Shown: positions 9,471-17,368 of the stretch, piece by piece
How positions within the stretch are numbered: position 1 is the first letter of the stretch
Layout: every line of letters begins with the position of its first letter
NCBI RefSeq assembly: GCF_001877785.1
Contig: NZ_MINN01000074.1
Coordinates: 682,001-746,000 of the forward strand
Source: Rossellomorea aquimaris
GTDB lineage: Bacteria; Bacillota; Bacilli; Bacillales; Bacillaceae_B
Length of the DNA stretch: 64,000 bases
Reading direction: 5' to 3'
Notes under the pieces: model-generated
What the model saw: only the letters and a program-made list of their open reading frames with translations
The model's database searches: none
Told to the model about the DNA's origin: nothing
Program-made: the position numbers and the translations under genes

Positions 9471-9504
9471 AAGGGGACAGGCGCATGTTTGGCACTGTCC
9501 CCTT
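9471..9504 (-). terminator. Hairpin after fakA (GGGGACAG type)
   Basis: AAGGGGACAG and CTGTCCCCTT form a perfect 10-base stem with a 14-base loop just beyond the fakA stop. The minus-strand tail is TATATTATG rather than a T-run, so termination may be partial. The same GGGACAG/CTGTCCC theme recurs at 15308-15348 and 24846-24890. Confidence 0.6.
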
Positions 9505-9511
9505 TATCCAT

Positions 9512-11176
9512 TTATTCAACTGAAAAAATATAGGAGTAAAGTGGCTGTTTTCCGTTATGAATTTCCACTTCCACATCTTCATAATGTTCTTCTACATATT
9601 CCTGTATTGAATTTACATCCTCTTCAGACACATCTTCACCGTAGAGAATCGTAAGAATTTCAGAATCTTCATCAAGCATCTCATCTAATAGACTTTTTGC
9701 CGTCTGTTGACGATCCTTCTCGGCGATCACGATTTTGCCTTCAGCGATCCCCATGAAGTCATCCTTGGAGATTGCCATGCCGTCAATATTCGTATCTCTT
9801 ACCGCATAAGTGATCTGACCTGTCTTAACATGCTGTGAAGCTTCACTCATCGCTTTTTTATTATCTTCTACAGAAGCGGATGGGTTGAAAGCGAGCAAGG
9901 CAGCCATTCCTTGCGGGACAGTCTTCGTCGGTACGACAGCAACTTCTGATCCCAACACTTCCGCCGCCTGTTCCGCTGCCATGATAATATTCTTATTATT
10001 AGGCATGATGATGACTTTCTTGGCATTCACTTCTTCCACGGCCTTTACGATATCTTCCGTGCTCGGATTCATCGTCTGTCCGCCTTCGATTACCGCAGTG
10101 GCACCGATACTCTTGAAAAGCTCAGAAATCCCTTCACCCATTGCAACTGTCACAATGGCAAAGTCCACTTCCTTTTTAACAGGCGGGGCCTCAGGCTTTG
10201 CCGTGTGGGAGCCGCCAACGATGCTGCTGTGCTGCTGTCTCATATTTTCAATCTTTATATTGATGAGACTGCCGTATTTATGTCCATAGCTTAATACATT
10301 CCCGGGCTGTTCTGAGTGGATATGCACTTTTGCCAGCTCATCGTCGCTGATCACAAGCAGTGAATCACCGAAATCGCTTAGGTCATTACGGAAATCTTCT
10401 TCATTGAATGCCTTCTTATCTTCCTCGAATTTCACCATGAACTCTGTACAATAACCGAATTCAATATCCTCGGTACTCATGAAATCCTGGGCAGCCTTAT
10501 GGTGTTCTGCACTCACAAGATCGTTCATGGACGGCAATGAGACCTGATCAGATACTTTTTCACCCTTCAATTCAGCCAGGAACCCCTCATAGACGAACAA
10601 TAACCCTTGTCCTCCGCTGTCGACAACCCCTACTTCCTTCAATACAGGAAGTAGGTCGGGAGTACGATCTAGGGAAGCCTTCGCTTCATTGACAATATCC
10701 TGCATCACCTTCACAAAGTCGCTTTCTTTTTGTGCTGAATCCACACCTTTTTTGGCTGCATCTTTTGCAACAGTCAAAATGGTTCCTTCGACCGGTTTCA
10801 TGACAGCCTTGTAGGCCGTTTCCACACCTGACTGCAGAGCATCCGCGAATTCCTTGCTTGTCAAAGAGCTTTTACCTTCAATGGCCTTGCCAAATCCTCT
10901 AAATAACTGGGAAAGGATAACACCTGAGTTACCCCTTGCCCCCATCAATAACCCTTTAGAAAGTGCAGAAGCAACGTTTCCAATATGTTCTTGGGTGTTT
11001 TGTTTAACTTCTTTTGCACCTGAAGTCATTGATAAATTCATGTTTGTTCCAGTATCACCATCAGGAACAGGAAATACGTTCAGCGCATCAACCAGCTGCG
11101 CATTGGCAGAAAGCTTTGCAGCCCCCTGGATGACCATTTCGGCAAAACGCTTTCCTTCCAAAGATGTAATCGACAC
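9512..11176 (-). CDS. fakA: Fatty-acid kinase catalytic subunit (YloV/FakA, DAK family)
   Basis: A 554-residue protein. The N-terminal third is a DhaL-type (DAK2) ATP-binding domain with the metal-binding motif PVPDGDTGTNM (about 36-46) and MGARGNSGVILSQL. The C-terminal half contains the DegV-like/YloV region with MPNNKNI and TKTVPQGMAA. In Staphylococcus the FakA/FakB system phosphorylates exogenous fatty acids for PlsX/PlsY; FakB lipid-binding partners are encoded elsewhere. The start lies 15 bases after yloU, a pairing conserved in Firmicutes, and the fap/plsX lipid operon is nearby. Function is inferred from the family. Confidence 0.92.
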   Translation of the reverse strand: MSITSLEGKRFAEMVIQGAAKLSANAQLVDALNVFPVPDGDTGTNMNLSMTSGAKEVKQNTQEHIGNVASALSKGLLMGARGNSGVILSQLFRGFGKAIEGKSSLTSKEFADALQSGVETAYKAVMKPVEGTILTVAKDAAKKGVDSAQKESDFVKVMQDIVNEAKASLDRTPDLLPVLKEVGVVDSGGQGLLFVYEGFLAELKGEKVSDQVSLPSMNDLVSAEHHKAAQDFMSTEDIEFGYCTEFMVKFEEDKKAFNEEDFRNDLSDFGDSLLVISDDELAKVHIHSEQPGNVLSYGHKYGSLINIKIENMRQQHSSIVGGSHTAKPEAPPVKKEVDFAIVTVAMGEGISELFKSIGATAVIEGGQTMNPSTEDIVKAVEEVNAKKVIIMPNNKNIIMAAEQAAEVLGSEVAVVPTKTVPQGMAALLAFNPSASVEDNKKAMSEASQHVKTGQITYAVRDTNIDGMAISKDDFMGIAEGKIVIAEKDRQQTAKSLLDEMLDEDSEILTILYGEDVSEEDVNSIQEYVEEHYEDVEVEIHNGKQPLYSYIFSVE

Positions 11177-11191
11177 AAATCTTCCTCCTCA

Positions 11192-11554
11192 CTACGGGTT
11201 CGTCACTCGAACCCCCTGCACAAAAATATTTACTGAATCTACCGCCAAGCCGACGGTCTTATCAAGGGTATATTTAACCTTGGATTGTACGTTATGAGCA
11301 ATCTCAGAAATTTTTGTACCATAGCTCACAATAATATACATATCAATATGTACTTCCTCTTGATCTTGACGAACAATCACTCCGCGAGTGAAATTTTCTT
11401 TACGTAGGATATCTGTAAAACCGTCTTTTATTTGATTCTTTGAAGCCATTCCAACAATTCCGTAGCAATCCACCGCTGCACCTCCAGCAATCATTGCAAT
11501 GACATCATTCGTAATATCAATTTGTCCGTACTGCGTTTTCAATTCGATGGACAT
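11192..11554 (-). CDS. yloU: Asp23/Gls24-family envelope stress protein YloU
   Basis: A 120-residue member of the Asp23 family, starting MSIELKTQYGQIDITNDVIA and containing the GIVGM core and the QVHIDMYI-type beta-hairpin region. A longer frame starts 30 residues upstream, but the GGGGGAG ribosome-binding site and homology to YloU fix the start at 11552-11554. Family members associate with the membrane and respond to envelope stress in some Firmicutes; the exact role in Bacillus is not settled. It sits directly before fakA, probably in one transcript that starts in the 197-base gap after rpmB. Confidence 0.9.
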   Translation of the reverse strand: MSIELKTQYGQIDITNDVIAMIAGGAAVDCYGIVGMASKNQIKDGFTDILRKENFTRGVIVRQDQEEVHIDMYIIVSYGTKISEIAHNVQSKVKYTLDKTVGLAVDSVNIFVQGVRVTNP

Positions 11555-11705
11555 GGAATGTTCTCCCCCTTTAAATACATGCTTGGCTAAAAACATTTTA
11601 CTATAACTATGCACTTTTTGAAAGCTAAAGTATACTCCAGGCACTATTTCTGAACTCAGTATCTCTCATTTTTTCCATTTTTCGGCGCTTTACTCTTATA
11701 AATAG

Positions 11706-11737
11706 AAAAAAGACGCCCTTCTAGAAAGACGTCTCCT
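11706..11737 (-). terminator. Terminator after rpmB
   Basis: GAGACGTC..., then GGGCGTCTTTTTTC on the minus strand: a short AGACG/CGTCT stem extended by flanking pairs, followed by a T-run, about 15 bases past the rpmB stop. Confidence 0.75.
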
Positions 11738-11751
11738 CATTTGTTTAAGTA

Positions 11752-11940
11752 TTATACACGCTCAACTTTACCTGATTTCAACGCTCTTGCAGAAACCCAA
11801 ACCTTTTTAGGCTTACCGTCTACAAGAATACGAACTTTTTGCAGGTTAGCACCCCAAGTACGCTTGTTCGCATTCATAGCGTGAGAGCGAGCGTTACCAG
11901 CGCTAGCTTTACGGCCTGTTACTACGCATTTCTTTGCCAT
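11752..11940 (-). CDS. rpmB: 50S ribosomal protein L28
   Basis: A 62-residue basic protein with the L28 signature: [21 protein letters not shown] at the N-terminus, then [16 protein letters not shown] and the [11 protein letters not shown] tail. No zinc-binding cysteine pairs are present (a single Cys), so it is the zinc-independent form. It is monocistronic, with a good ribosome-binding site (GGAGGGAA), its own terminator and a candidate promoter upstream. Confidence 0.97.
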   Translation of the reverse strand: MAKKCVVTGRKASAGNARSHAMNANKRTWGANLQKVRILVDGKPKKVWVSARALKSGKVERV

Positions 11941-12021
11941 AATCTATTCCCTCCTCACTAACAAGAAGCTGAAGTTACATTTCAGTTCTACATTTCACTT
12001 TTATCATAAAGATACTTTAAT

Positions 12022-12050
12022 AATTTATCACACAAGCTCCCATAATGCAA
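12022..12050 (-). promoter_or_regulatory. Candidate rpmB promoter
   Basis: TTGCAT (12045-12050), 17 bases, TAAATT (12022-12027) on the minus strand, about 80 bases before the rpmB start. It is the best sigma-A-like pair in this AT-rich leader, which lies between the family B repeats and rpmB. Confidence 0.4.
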
Positions 12051-12085
12051 CAGTTCAATTAAAAGCTTTCAAGAAAAAATACTTT

Positions 12086-12210
12086 ACAGCTAGAAAAGCG
12101 GAAGAGCTTTGCTGAGAGGCGGGTGGCATAAGACGAACCGGACGGGAAGGCGTCCTTTGCCTTCATGGCCGGTTTGGCTTATGACATGTGCCTCTAAGCT
12201 CTGGAGCTGG
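12086..12210 (+). repeat. Family B palindromic repeat, tandem copy 1
   Basis: A 125-base unit starting ACAGCTAGAAAAGCGGAAG and ending CTCTGGAGCTGG. The two ends are partly complementary (AGAGCTT near the left end, AAGCTCT near the right; GGCATAAGAC against GGCTTATGAC toward the centre), giving a long imperfect hairpin. No coding sequence is supported inside it. Confidence 0.85.
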
Positions 12211-12335
12211 ACAGCTAGAAAAGCGGAGGCGGCTCGCTCAGAGACGACAAGCATAAGACGAGCTTGCTCTAAAAGCGCTTTTTGCCTTTTGGGCAAGATT
12301 GGCTTATGTCTCGAGTCTCTAGCCGCCGGAGCTGG
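12211..12335 (+). repeat. Family B palindromic repeat, tandem copy 2
   Basis: Exactly 125 bases, joined head to tail to copy 1 (both begin ACAGCTAGAAAAGCGGA and end GGAGCTGG). The arms GGCGGCT and AGCCGCC pair, as do AGAGAC and the GTCTC/GAGTCTCT region; CATAAGAC pairs with the GGCTTATG region. Central bases differ freely from copy 1 while the arms keep complementarity. Confidence 0.85.
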
Positions 12336-12430
12336 ACAGCTAGAAAAGAGGAAGGGCTTCGTACAGAGGCGGGTGGCATAACGGGGGTTCTTTCGGAAGG
12401 AATAAGCAGGGGTGTGGCGCCTACCAGCTA
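12336..12430 (+). repeat. Family B repeat, degenerate third copy
   Basis: Begins ACAGCTAGAAAAGAGGAAG and has GGCGGGTGGCATAA like copy 1, but the right half is shortened and diverged (ATAAGC, then TGTGGCGCCTACCAGCT). It looks like a decayed third unit of the tandem array. Confidence 0.65.
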
Positions 12431-12462
12431 TGAACCCCCCTCCAGCTTAAAGTTTTTTCGAC

Positions 12463-12564
12463 AAGTGGATCGTATTTTGGTGAAAGTGGATCGTATGTTC
12501 GAAATCTGGCCTGTAAATCTGAAAAGTGGCATGTATTTTTCAAAAGTGGCTCGTAAATCTTGAA
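12463..12564. repeat. Degenerate ~20-base direct repeats (five units)
   Basis: Five consecutive units of 19-21 bases follow the pattern AGTGGnTCGTATnTTnGAA: AGTGGATCGTATTTTGGTGA, AGTGGATCGTATGTTCGA, then ATCTGGCCTGTAAATCTGAA, AGTGGCATGTATTTTTCAA and AGTGGCTCGTAAATCTTGAA. There are no spacers between units, so it is not a CRISPR array. No reading frame of note crosses it. The following stretch to about 12743 is AT-rich and I see nothing in it. Confidence 0.75.
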
Positions 12565-12743
12565 AACCGGAACATAAACACCTGCATGGGTATAACACCA
12601 ACTGCCAATTAATCTTAAAAACCCCTGTATACACTTGGAATCGGCTTACTTTTTTCATTTTTTATAAAAAAACCATTGATTTCATCCAAAAAACCTCTTT
12701 TCAAAAACAAAACAATCACTCAACACAGAATTGCACTGTAAAT

Positions 12744-12774
12744 CAAAAAAAGAAGACAGCCCCATGCTGCCTTC
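12744..12774 (-). terminator. Terminator after spoVM
   Basis: AAGGCAGC and GCTGTCTT pair (one G-T) around a short loop on the minus strand, followed by CTTTTTTTGATT. It begins about ten bases past the spoVM stop. Confidence 0.8.
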
Positions 12775-12784
12775 AATCCCATCA

Positions 12785-12865
12785 TTATTCCTTTTTGAAT
12801 GTCCCTAACATCGCTCGAACAAGCCCGCCCAAGAACTTTGGTAATTTGATTGTATAAAATCGCAT
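12785..12865 (-). CDS. spoVM: Stage V sporulation protein M (26 residues)
   Basis: The minus strand encodes MRFYTIKLPKFLGGLVRAML plus GTFKKE, 26 residues, nearly identical to B. subtilis SpoVM. This amphipathic helix recognises the convex outer forespore membrane and tethers SpoIVA to start spore-coat and cortex assembly; a Pro near position 9 is typical and present. A strong ribosome-binding site (GGGGAGGGA) precedes the ATG and a terminator follows. Its position between thiN and rpmB is the same as in B. subtilis. Expression is expected from sigma-E in the mother cell, but I did not find a convincing sigma-E promoter upstream. Confidence 0.96.
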   Translation of the reverse strand: MRFYTIKLPKFLGGLVRAMLGTFKKE

Positions 12866-12966
12866 CTTAGTCCCTCCCCGCAATCTAAAGAACATAATGT
12901 TTCGCTTGACATCGTTTCAGTCTATTCAAGCCGTTGCATGTAAGTACGTCTTCTTTTTGAATTGGG

Positions 12967-13623
12967 TCAAGAAGCGCTGTCGCTGCTTCTTACCACCATT
13001 AATATGCCATTTGTAAAAGAAAAAGTACCAGATGATTGTATAAGTTCATTACTAATACATAGTGTTGATCCGCGGAAAATATTCCGGTTTTTTAGAGGGT
13101 ATTTGAAGCCGGTGAGGGTCAGATTTTCTACGGATCCAGTCATAGGGACAAACGAAATATATTGATGTGAAGGGAGTTCAGCGACTTCATGTTTTCCTGC
13201 CTTGGCGACCCATAGATGGTTTTGTACATCGATCAGTTCGCTCTTTATTCCTGACTCCAAAAGGGTCGGCTGCATCAATAATTGGACATTCCCCATGAAA
13301 TGATCGAGACGCCCTCCTGTGGCGCCGAAAATTTTGATGGAGCCCGGCATTTGGCTGAGCACCCAGTTCAAGGCAAGCTCTAAATCGGTTTCATCTTTTT
13401 CCGGTTTGTAGGTGTTTACTTTTTCTACTCGATCAGTGATCAATGACCATTCATCTGCACTCACTGAATCAAAATCACCAAACGCACCCTCTGCTTCCAG
13501 GCCGTTTTCCAAAAGGGTGAATACTCCCCGGTCCACCCCTACCCATTTCACATTTTCATTATGGTATTTTTTCAAATCGGGCAAATATCTTTCCGGCCCC
13601 CCGGCTACGATACAAAAATCCAT
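12967..13623 (-). CDS. thiN: Thiamine pyrophosphokinase
   Basis: A 218-residue enzyme transferring pyrophosphate from ATP to thiamine to form the cofactor TPP. Family motifs are GGPERYLPDL near the N-terminus, GVDRGVFTLLENG, AFGDFDSVS (Asp residues for Mg-ATP), KDETDLELAL and the FGATGGRLDHFMGNVQLL signature; the C-terminal half is the thiamine-binding beta domain. It lies between rpe and spoVM as in B. subtilis (YloS). The start is 27 bases after the rpe terminator hairpin, with a GGAGAGGTGA ribosome-binding site. Confidence 0.94.
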   Translation of the reverse strand: MDFCIVAGGPERYLPDLKKYHNENVKWVGVDRGVFTLLENGLEAEGAFGDFDSVSADEWSLITDRVEKVNTYKPEKDETDLELALNWVLSQMPGSIKIFGATGGRLDHFMGNVQLLMQPTLLESGIKSELIDVQNHLWVAKAGKHEVAELPSHQYISFVPMTGSVENLTLTGFKYPLKNRNIFRGSTLCISNELIQSSGTFSFTNGILMVVRSSDSAS

Positions 13624-13640
13624 TTCCGTTCACCTCTCCT

Positions 13641-13680
13641 ATATAAAATAGACTGATCCAAATATTACTGGATCAGTCCG
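13641..13680 (-). terminator. Hairpin between rpe and thiN
   Basis: GACTGATCCA and TGGATCAGTC form a perfect 10-base stem with an 8-base loop; the tail TATTTTATATAG is T-rich. It sits between the rpe stop and the thiN ribosome-binding site with almost no room for a promoter, so it may attenuate rather than end the transcript. Confidence 0.75.
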
Positions 13681-13685
13681 TTACA

Positions 13686-14339
13686 TTAGTTGGACAGCGA
13701 TTTTCTTAATTCTTGGATCGCAGCCCTTCTGTCACTTTTATTATAAATGGCTGAACCGGCAACAAATACATCAGCTCCGGCTTCCGCACAGACTGCTGCT
13801 GTTTCCGTGTTGATACCGCCGTCCACTTCGATCTCAAGATTCGGATTGACTTCATCTGCCCAGCTGCGGATCTGCTTTATTTTTGGTACGACAGATGGGA
13901 TGAATGACTGGCCGCCAAAGCCGGGGTTAACCGTCATTAAAAGGACCATATCGATATCTTGCAGGATCGGTTGCACCCATTCTGCAGGGGTGGCCGGGTT
14001 TAAGACGACTCCGGCTTTTACACCTTTGCTTTTGATCAGCTGGATGGTTCTATGAAGGTGGGCGGCCGCCTCGACGTGTACGGTGATATAGTCCGCGCCG
14101 GCATCGGCAAACGCCTCGATATATTGATCCGGATCCTCGATCATCAGATGTACATCCAGCGGCAGGTCAGTTAGCGGGCGTACCGCTTTGACAACCATTG
14201 GCCCCATTGTGATGTTGGGAACGAAATGACCGTCCATCACATCGATATGGATGTAATCGGCTCCCCCATTTTCGACGTCCTTGATTTCTTTCCCCAGTTC
14301 TGCAAAATTTGCAGAAAGTATTGATGGTGCTATCTTCAT
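13686..14339 (-). CDS. rpe: Ribulose-phosphate 3-epimerase
   Basis: A 217-residue TIM-barrel enzyme interconverting ribulose-5-phosphate and xylulose-5-phosphate in the pentose phosphate pathway. Conserved sites are PSILSANFAELG, IHIDVMDGHFVPNITMGP (metal His/Asp), LDVHLMIEDP, MTVNPGFGGQSFI (substrate loop) and EVDGGIN with the catalytic Asp. It begins three bases after the rsgA stop, probably in one transcript with it. Confidence 0.96.
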   Translation of the reverse strand: MKIAPSILSANFAELGKEIKDVENGGADYIHIDVMDGHFVPNITMGPMVVKAVRPLTDLPLDVHLMIEDPDQYIEAFADAGADYITVHVEAAAHLHRTIQLIKSKGVKAGVVLNPATPAEWVQPILQDIDMVLLMTVNPGFGGQSFIPSVVPKIKQIRSWADEVNPNLEIEVDGGINTETAAVCAEAGADVFVAGSAIYNKSDRRAAIQELRKSLSN

Positions 14340-14342
14340 TTC

Positions 14343-15224
14343 TTAATACCTCGGCTTTCTGTCTTTTATTTCCTGATGGAATGTCAGGTAGTGATCATAC
14401 CGGTAGCCTGGTATGTCCCCTGTTTCTACTGCTTTTTTTACTGCGCATTTCGGCTCGTTGATGTGAAGACATCCCCTAAATTTACATTGCTCGGATGCTT
14501 CCACCATTTCCGGAAAACAGAGCGGCAGGTCTTCTACTTCGAGGTCCGTGAACTCCAAGGAACTGAAGCCTGGTGTGTCAGCCACCAAGCCATCTCCAAT
14601 ATGGATCAGTTCCACATGGCGGGTCGTATGCTTCCCCCTCCCCAAATGGGATGAGATCATCGCTGTTTTCAATTCGAGCTCAGGTCTTATCACATTCAAT
14701 AAGCTTGATTTGCCTACTCCCGACTGCCCTGCAAATACAGAGGTCTTATCTTTCATATAAGGAGCAAGTTCTTCAATTCCCTGTTCAGTCTTCGATGAGG
14801 TGACCACCACTTCATATCCGAAAGAACGGTATTGCTCTGCATACTTTTCTATATCTTGAATTTCATTTGATTTAAGCAAGTCCATTTTCGTGATGCAGAT
14901 AAGCGGGTCGATTTCCTTGCTTTCAACCAAAACAAGGAAACGGTCCAGTAAACCTGTGCTGAAATCCGGTTCCCGGGCGGAAAAAACCAAAATGGCCTGA
15001 TCCACGTTCGCGATCGGAGGGCGCACCAGCTCATTTTTACGTTCAAACACCTTTAAAATATAGCCCTCGGTTTCATTCTCTGCCTGGAATTCCACATAAT
15101 CCCCTACAAGCGGGGTCACTTTATTTTTCCGAAACACCCCTCTGCCGCGGCATTGAGTAATTTCCCCGTCCGAAAGAACATAGTAAAACCCGCTTAATGC
15201 TTTGATAATTTTCCCTTCTGCCAT
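14343..15224 (-). CDS. rsgA: Ribosome small-subunit GTPase RsgA (CpgA/YloQ)
   Basis: A 293-residue circularly permuted GTPase that checks late 30S maturation. An N-terminal OB fold is followed by motifs in permuted order: ITKMDLL (G4), GQSGVGKSSLLN (G1, about residue 170), then DTPGFSS (G3). The C-terminal zinc knuckle is visible as CFPEMVEASEQCKFRGCLH with a further Cys (KCAVK). In B. subtilis CpgA is a substrate of the PrkC/PrpC pair encoded upstream. A terminator-like hairpin separates it from prkC, so it may be transcribed independently. Confidence 0.95.
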   Translation of the reverse strand: MAEGKIIKALSGFYYVLSDGEITQCRGRGVFRKNKVTPLVGDYVEFQAENETEGYILKVFERKNELVRPPIANVDQAILVFSAREPDFSTGLLDRFLVLVESKEIDPLICITKMDLLKSNEIQDIEKYAEQYRSFGYEVVVTSSKTEQGIEELAPYMKDKTSVFAGQSGVGKSSLLNVIRPELELKTAMISSHLGRGKHTTRHVELIHIGDGLVADTPGFSSLEFTDLEVEDLPLCFPEMVEASEQCKFRGCLHINEPKCAVKKAVETGDIPGYRYDHYLTFHQEIKDRKPRY

Positions 15225-15299
15225 TCGGGACCTCCTTTTAAATCTTTAAACTTCATGTATGTATACCTTCATTTTATATCATAATTCCATCATAAAGGA

Positions 15300-15350
15300 A
15301 AATAAGAGGACTGTCCCCTAAGGTCAACATTAACCCGGGGTACAGTCCCG
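15300..15350 (-). terminator. Terminator after prkC (GGGACTGTCCC type)
   Basis: GGACTGTACCCC and GGGGACAGTCC form a long stem with one bulge and an ~18-base loop on the minus strand, followed by TCTTATTTTCC. It ends about ten bases past the prkC stop. Confidence 0.75.
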
Positions 15351-15358
15351 CCTTCTTA

Positions 15359-17362
15359 TTATTCGTCTTTAGGATACTCAACGGTTCCAGATTTATACTC
15401 TTTATCGTCTACAAGTATCTTATATTTCCCCTGCTTACCATCTTCCAGTAAGAAGTTCAGTGTGAATGTGGTTTCTTCCGTAATACCTGTTTTTTCCTCA
15501 CTGTCTTCATACGTACTGTCCTTGTCTTCGATGAAAATTTCAACAAACTGCGGTTTTGTTCCGTCTCCCTCATAAGGGACAGTGATTTCAAGTGGTACTT
15601 CTTTATCTTTATTCGGCTCTGGTCCCTTGGACATCACTACAAAGACTTCGTCTCCTGGAAATGTAGGAGTACCAGGCTTTGTACTTTGAGAAATAACATG
15701 TCCTTCAGCTATCTCATCTGAGTACTGTTCTTCAGACGTTACAATAGAAATACCTCTGGAATCTGCATAATCATCCAGTACTTTTTGACTCATGTCTCTC
15801 AAATCAAGCAATTCAAATGAAGAAGGCCCTGTACTTACTGTAAGCGTAATCGTCGTTTCACTTGCAACAACTTCATCTCCAGGGGAAGGATCCTGATCTA
15901 AGATTGTACCCTCCTCTTCCTCATTTGATGGTTCTTCTTCTTTCTTTACAGTAAAGCCCTGTTCTTCAAGATCAGATACAACCTCGTCATAGCTTTTTCC
16001 TTTTAAATCCTGTACCTCAACCTTTTCTTTGCCAGTGCTTACGTAAATATCTATTGAAGAACCCTCATTTGCCATACGGCCTTCCTTAGGGTTTGTTCTG
16101 ATCACTAACCCTTCTTCAACCTCTTCACTGGATACCTTTTTAGTATCCCCGACCACGAATCCTGCTGATACAATTATTGAAACAGCCTCGGTTGGTTCTT
16201 TCCCTTCAACTTTCGGAACCTCTATCTCCTTAGGTCCCAGCAGTTTTGGAACAAATGTCACCGCAGCAACACCCAGCAAAATAAGCAAAAAGAACAAGCT
16301 GATAATCAGCACCGGCCACTTTCTCTTCTTTTTCTCTTTAGGCTTTTTCTTCTTTTTCCCTTTAGCTTGTTTGTCGTCCTTGTCAGCTTTGACAGGTACT
16401 GCCGGCTTGGTATCGGGACTTGACTGTGTATGAATGATCGTATCGTCCAGATTCGAAGAACCTTGATCATCTGTTATGACCGGGATTGCCTTAGTGGCTT
16501 CATCATCCATCGGAACAGAAAATTTGGGTTCGTTCATTCTGTCAGGGTCAAGGGCCGTTAACAGATCTTCGTCCATCTCTTCCAGGCTTTCATATCTCCT
16601 GAAGGGATCCTTCGCTGTAGCTTTAAGGACTATATTTTCCACACTTTGCGGGATGTCTGGATTCCATCTTCTCAGGGAAGGGGTTTCCGACTGCAAGTGC
16701 TTCAATGCGATTGAAACGGCTGACTCCCCTGAAAATGGGAGACGGCCGGTCAATAGTTCGAACATGACGATCCCTAGCGAATAAATGTCCGACTTTTTCG
16801 TTGCCATCCCGCCTCGCGCCTGCTCAGGCGACAGATAATGCACAGAGCCGAGCACTGAATTTGTCTGGGTGATGGACGTGGCGCTCAGTGCCATCGCAAT
16901 ACCGAAATCAGTGATCTTTACCGTGCCTTCATCATCGATCAATATGTTATGAGGCTTGATATCCCGGTGGACGATATGGTTCTGATGGGCATGTGAAATA
17001 GCCAGGGTCAGCTGTTTCATAATATCCAGAGCCTTATCGATGCCGACAGGTGAATGCTGCTGTATGTACTGTTTCAAGGTCATGCCTTGTACATATTCCA
17101 TTACTATATAATAAAGATCATCTTCTTCCCCGACATCATAGATGCTTACGATATTCGGGTGAACAAGGCTCGTTGCCGATTGTGCCTCGCGTTGAAACCG
17201 TTTGATAAATTCCTCTTCATTGGCAAAATCCATTCGAAGCATCTTGATGGCCACTTCACGATCAAGGATCATGTCATGCGCAAGATATACATTGGCCATC
17301 CCTCCGCCGCCGATCAGTTTAATGATCCTGTATCGGCCGCTGATGCGCTTTCCATTCATCAT
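15359..17362 (-). CDS. prkC: Ser/Thr protein kinase PrkC with PASTA domains
   Basis: A 667-residue membrane kinase. The N-terminal kinase domain has the glycine loop IGGGGMANVY (17-26), invariant Lys40 (VAIKML), HRDIKPHN and DFG, plus the activation-loop GSVHYLSPEQARGG. A basic linker with KKKKKPKEKKKRK precedes one membrane helix around residues 350-370. Outside are three PASTA-type repeats (ending at KEKVE, STGPSS and SKGPEP) and a C-terminal domain ending EYPKDE. In Bacillus the PASTA repeats sense muropeptides and trigger spore germination, and the kinase modifies translation and cell-wall factors. It starts 6 bases after prpC, forming the kinase-phosphatase pair. Confidence 0.96.
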   Translation of the reverse strand: MMNGKRISGRYRIIKLIGGGGMANVYLAHDMILDREVAIKMLRMDFANEEEFIKRFQREAQSATSLVHPNIVSIYDVGEEDDLYYIVMEYVQGMTLKQYIQQHSPVGIDKALDIMKQLTLAISHAHQNHIVHRDIKPHNILIDDEGTVKITDFGIAMALSATSITQTNSVLGSVHYLSPEQARGGMATKKSDIYSLGIVMFELLTGRLPFSGESAVSIALKHLQSETPSLRRWNPDIPQSVENIVLKATAKDPFRRYESLEEMDEDLLTALDPDRMNEPKFSVPMDDEATKAIPVITDDQGSSNLDDTIIHTQSSPDTKPAVPVKADKDDKQAKGKKKKKPKEKKKRKWPVLIISLFFLLILLGVAAVTFVPKLLGPKEIEVPKVEGKEPTEAVSIIVSAGFVVGDTKKVSSEEVEEGLVIRTNPKEGRMANEGSSIDIYVSTGKEKVEVQDLKGKSYDEVVSDLEEQGFTVKKEEEPSNEEEEGTILDQDPSPGDEVVASETTITLTVSTGPSSFELLDLRDMSQKVLDDYADSRGISIVTSEEQYSDEIAEGHVISQSTKPGTPTFPGDEVFVVMSKGPEPNKDKEVPLEITVPYEGDGTKPQFVEIFIEDKDSTYEDSEEKTGITEETTFTLNFLLEDGKQGKYKILVDDKEYKSGTVEYPKDE

Positions 17363-17368
17363 GTACTA

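Noticed and set aside
12090..12563. Several open frames of 68-93 codons on both strands over the family B repeats
   Set aside because: They coincide with palindromic repeat copies, lack ribosome-binding sites, and show no recognisable protein features; the repeat structure explains the open frames.
12463..12564. Possible CRISPR array
   Set aside because: Units are only about 20 bases, degenerate, and abut without spacers; no cas genes are nearby.
12871..12960. A sigma-E promoter for spoVM
   Set aside because: Candidate -10 boxes (CATTATGT, AATAGACT) match only five or six of eight positions and have no matching -35 element at proper spacing.
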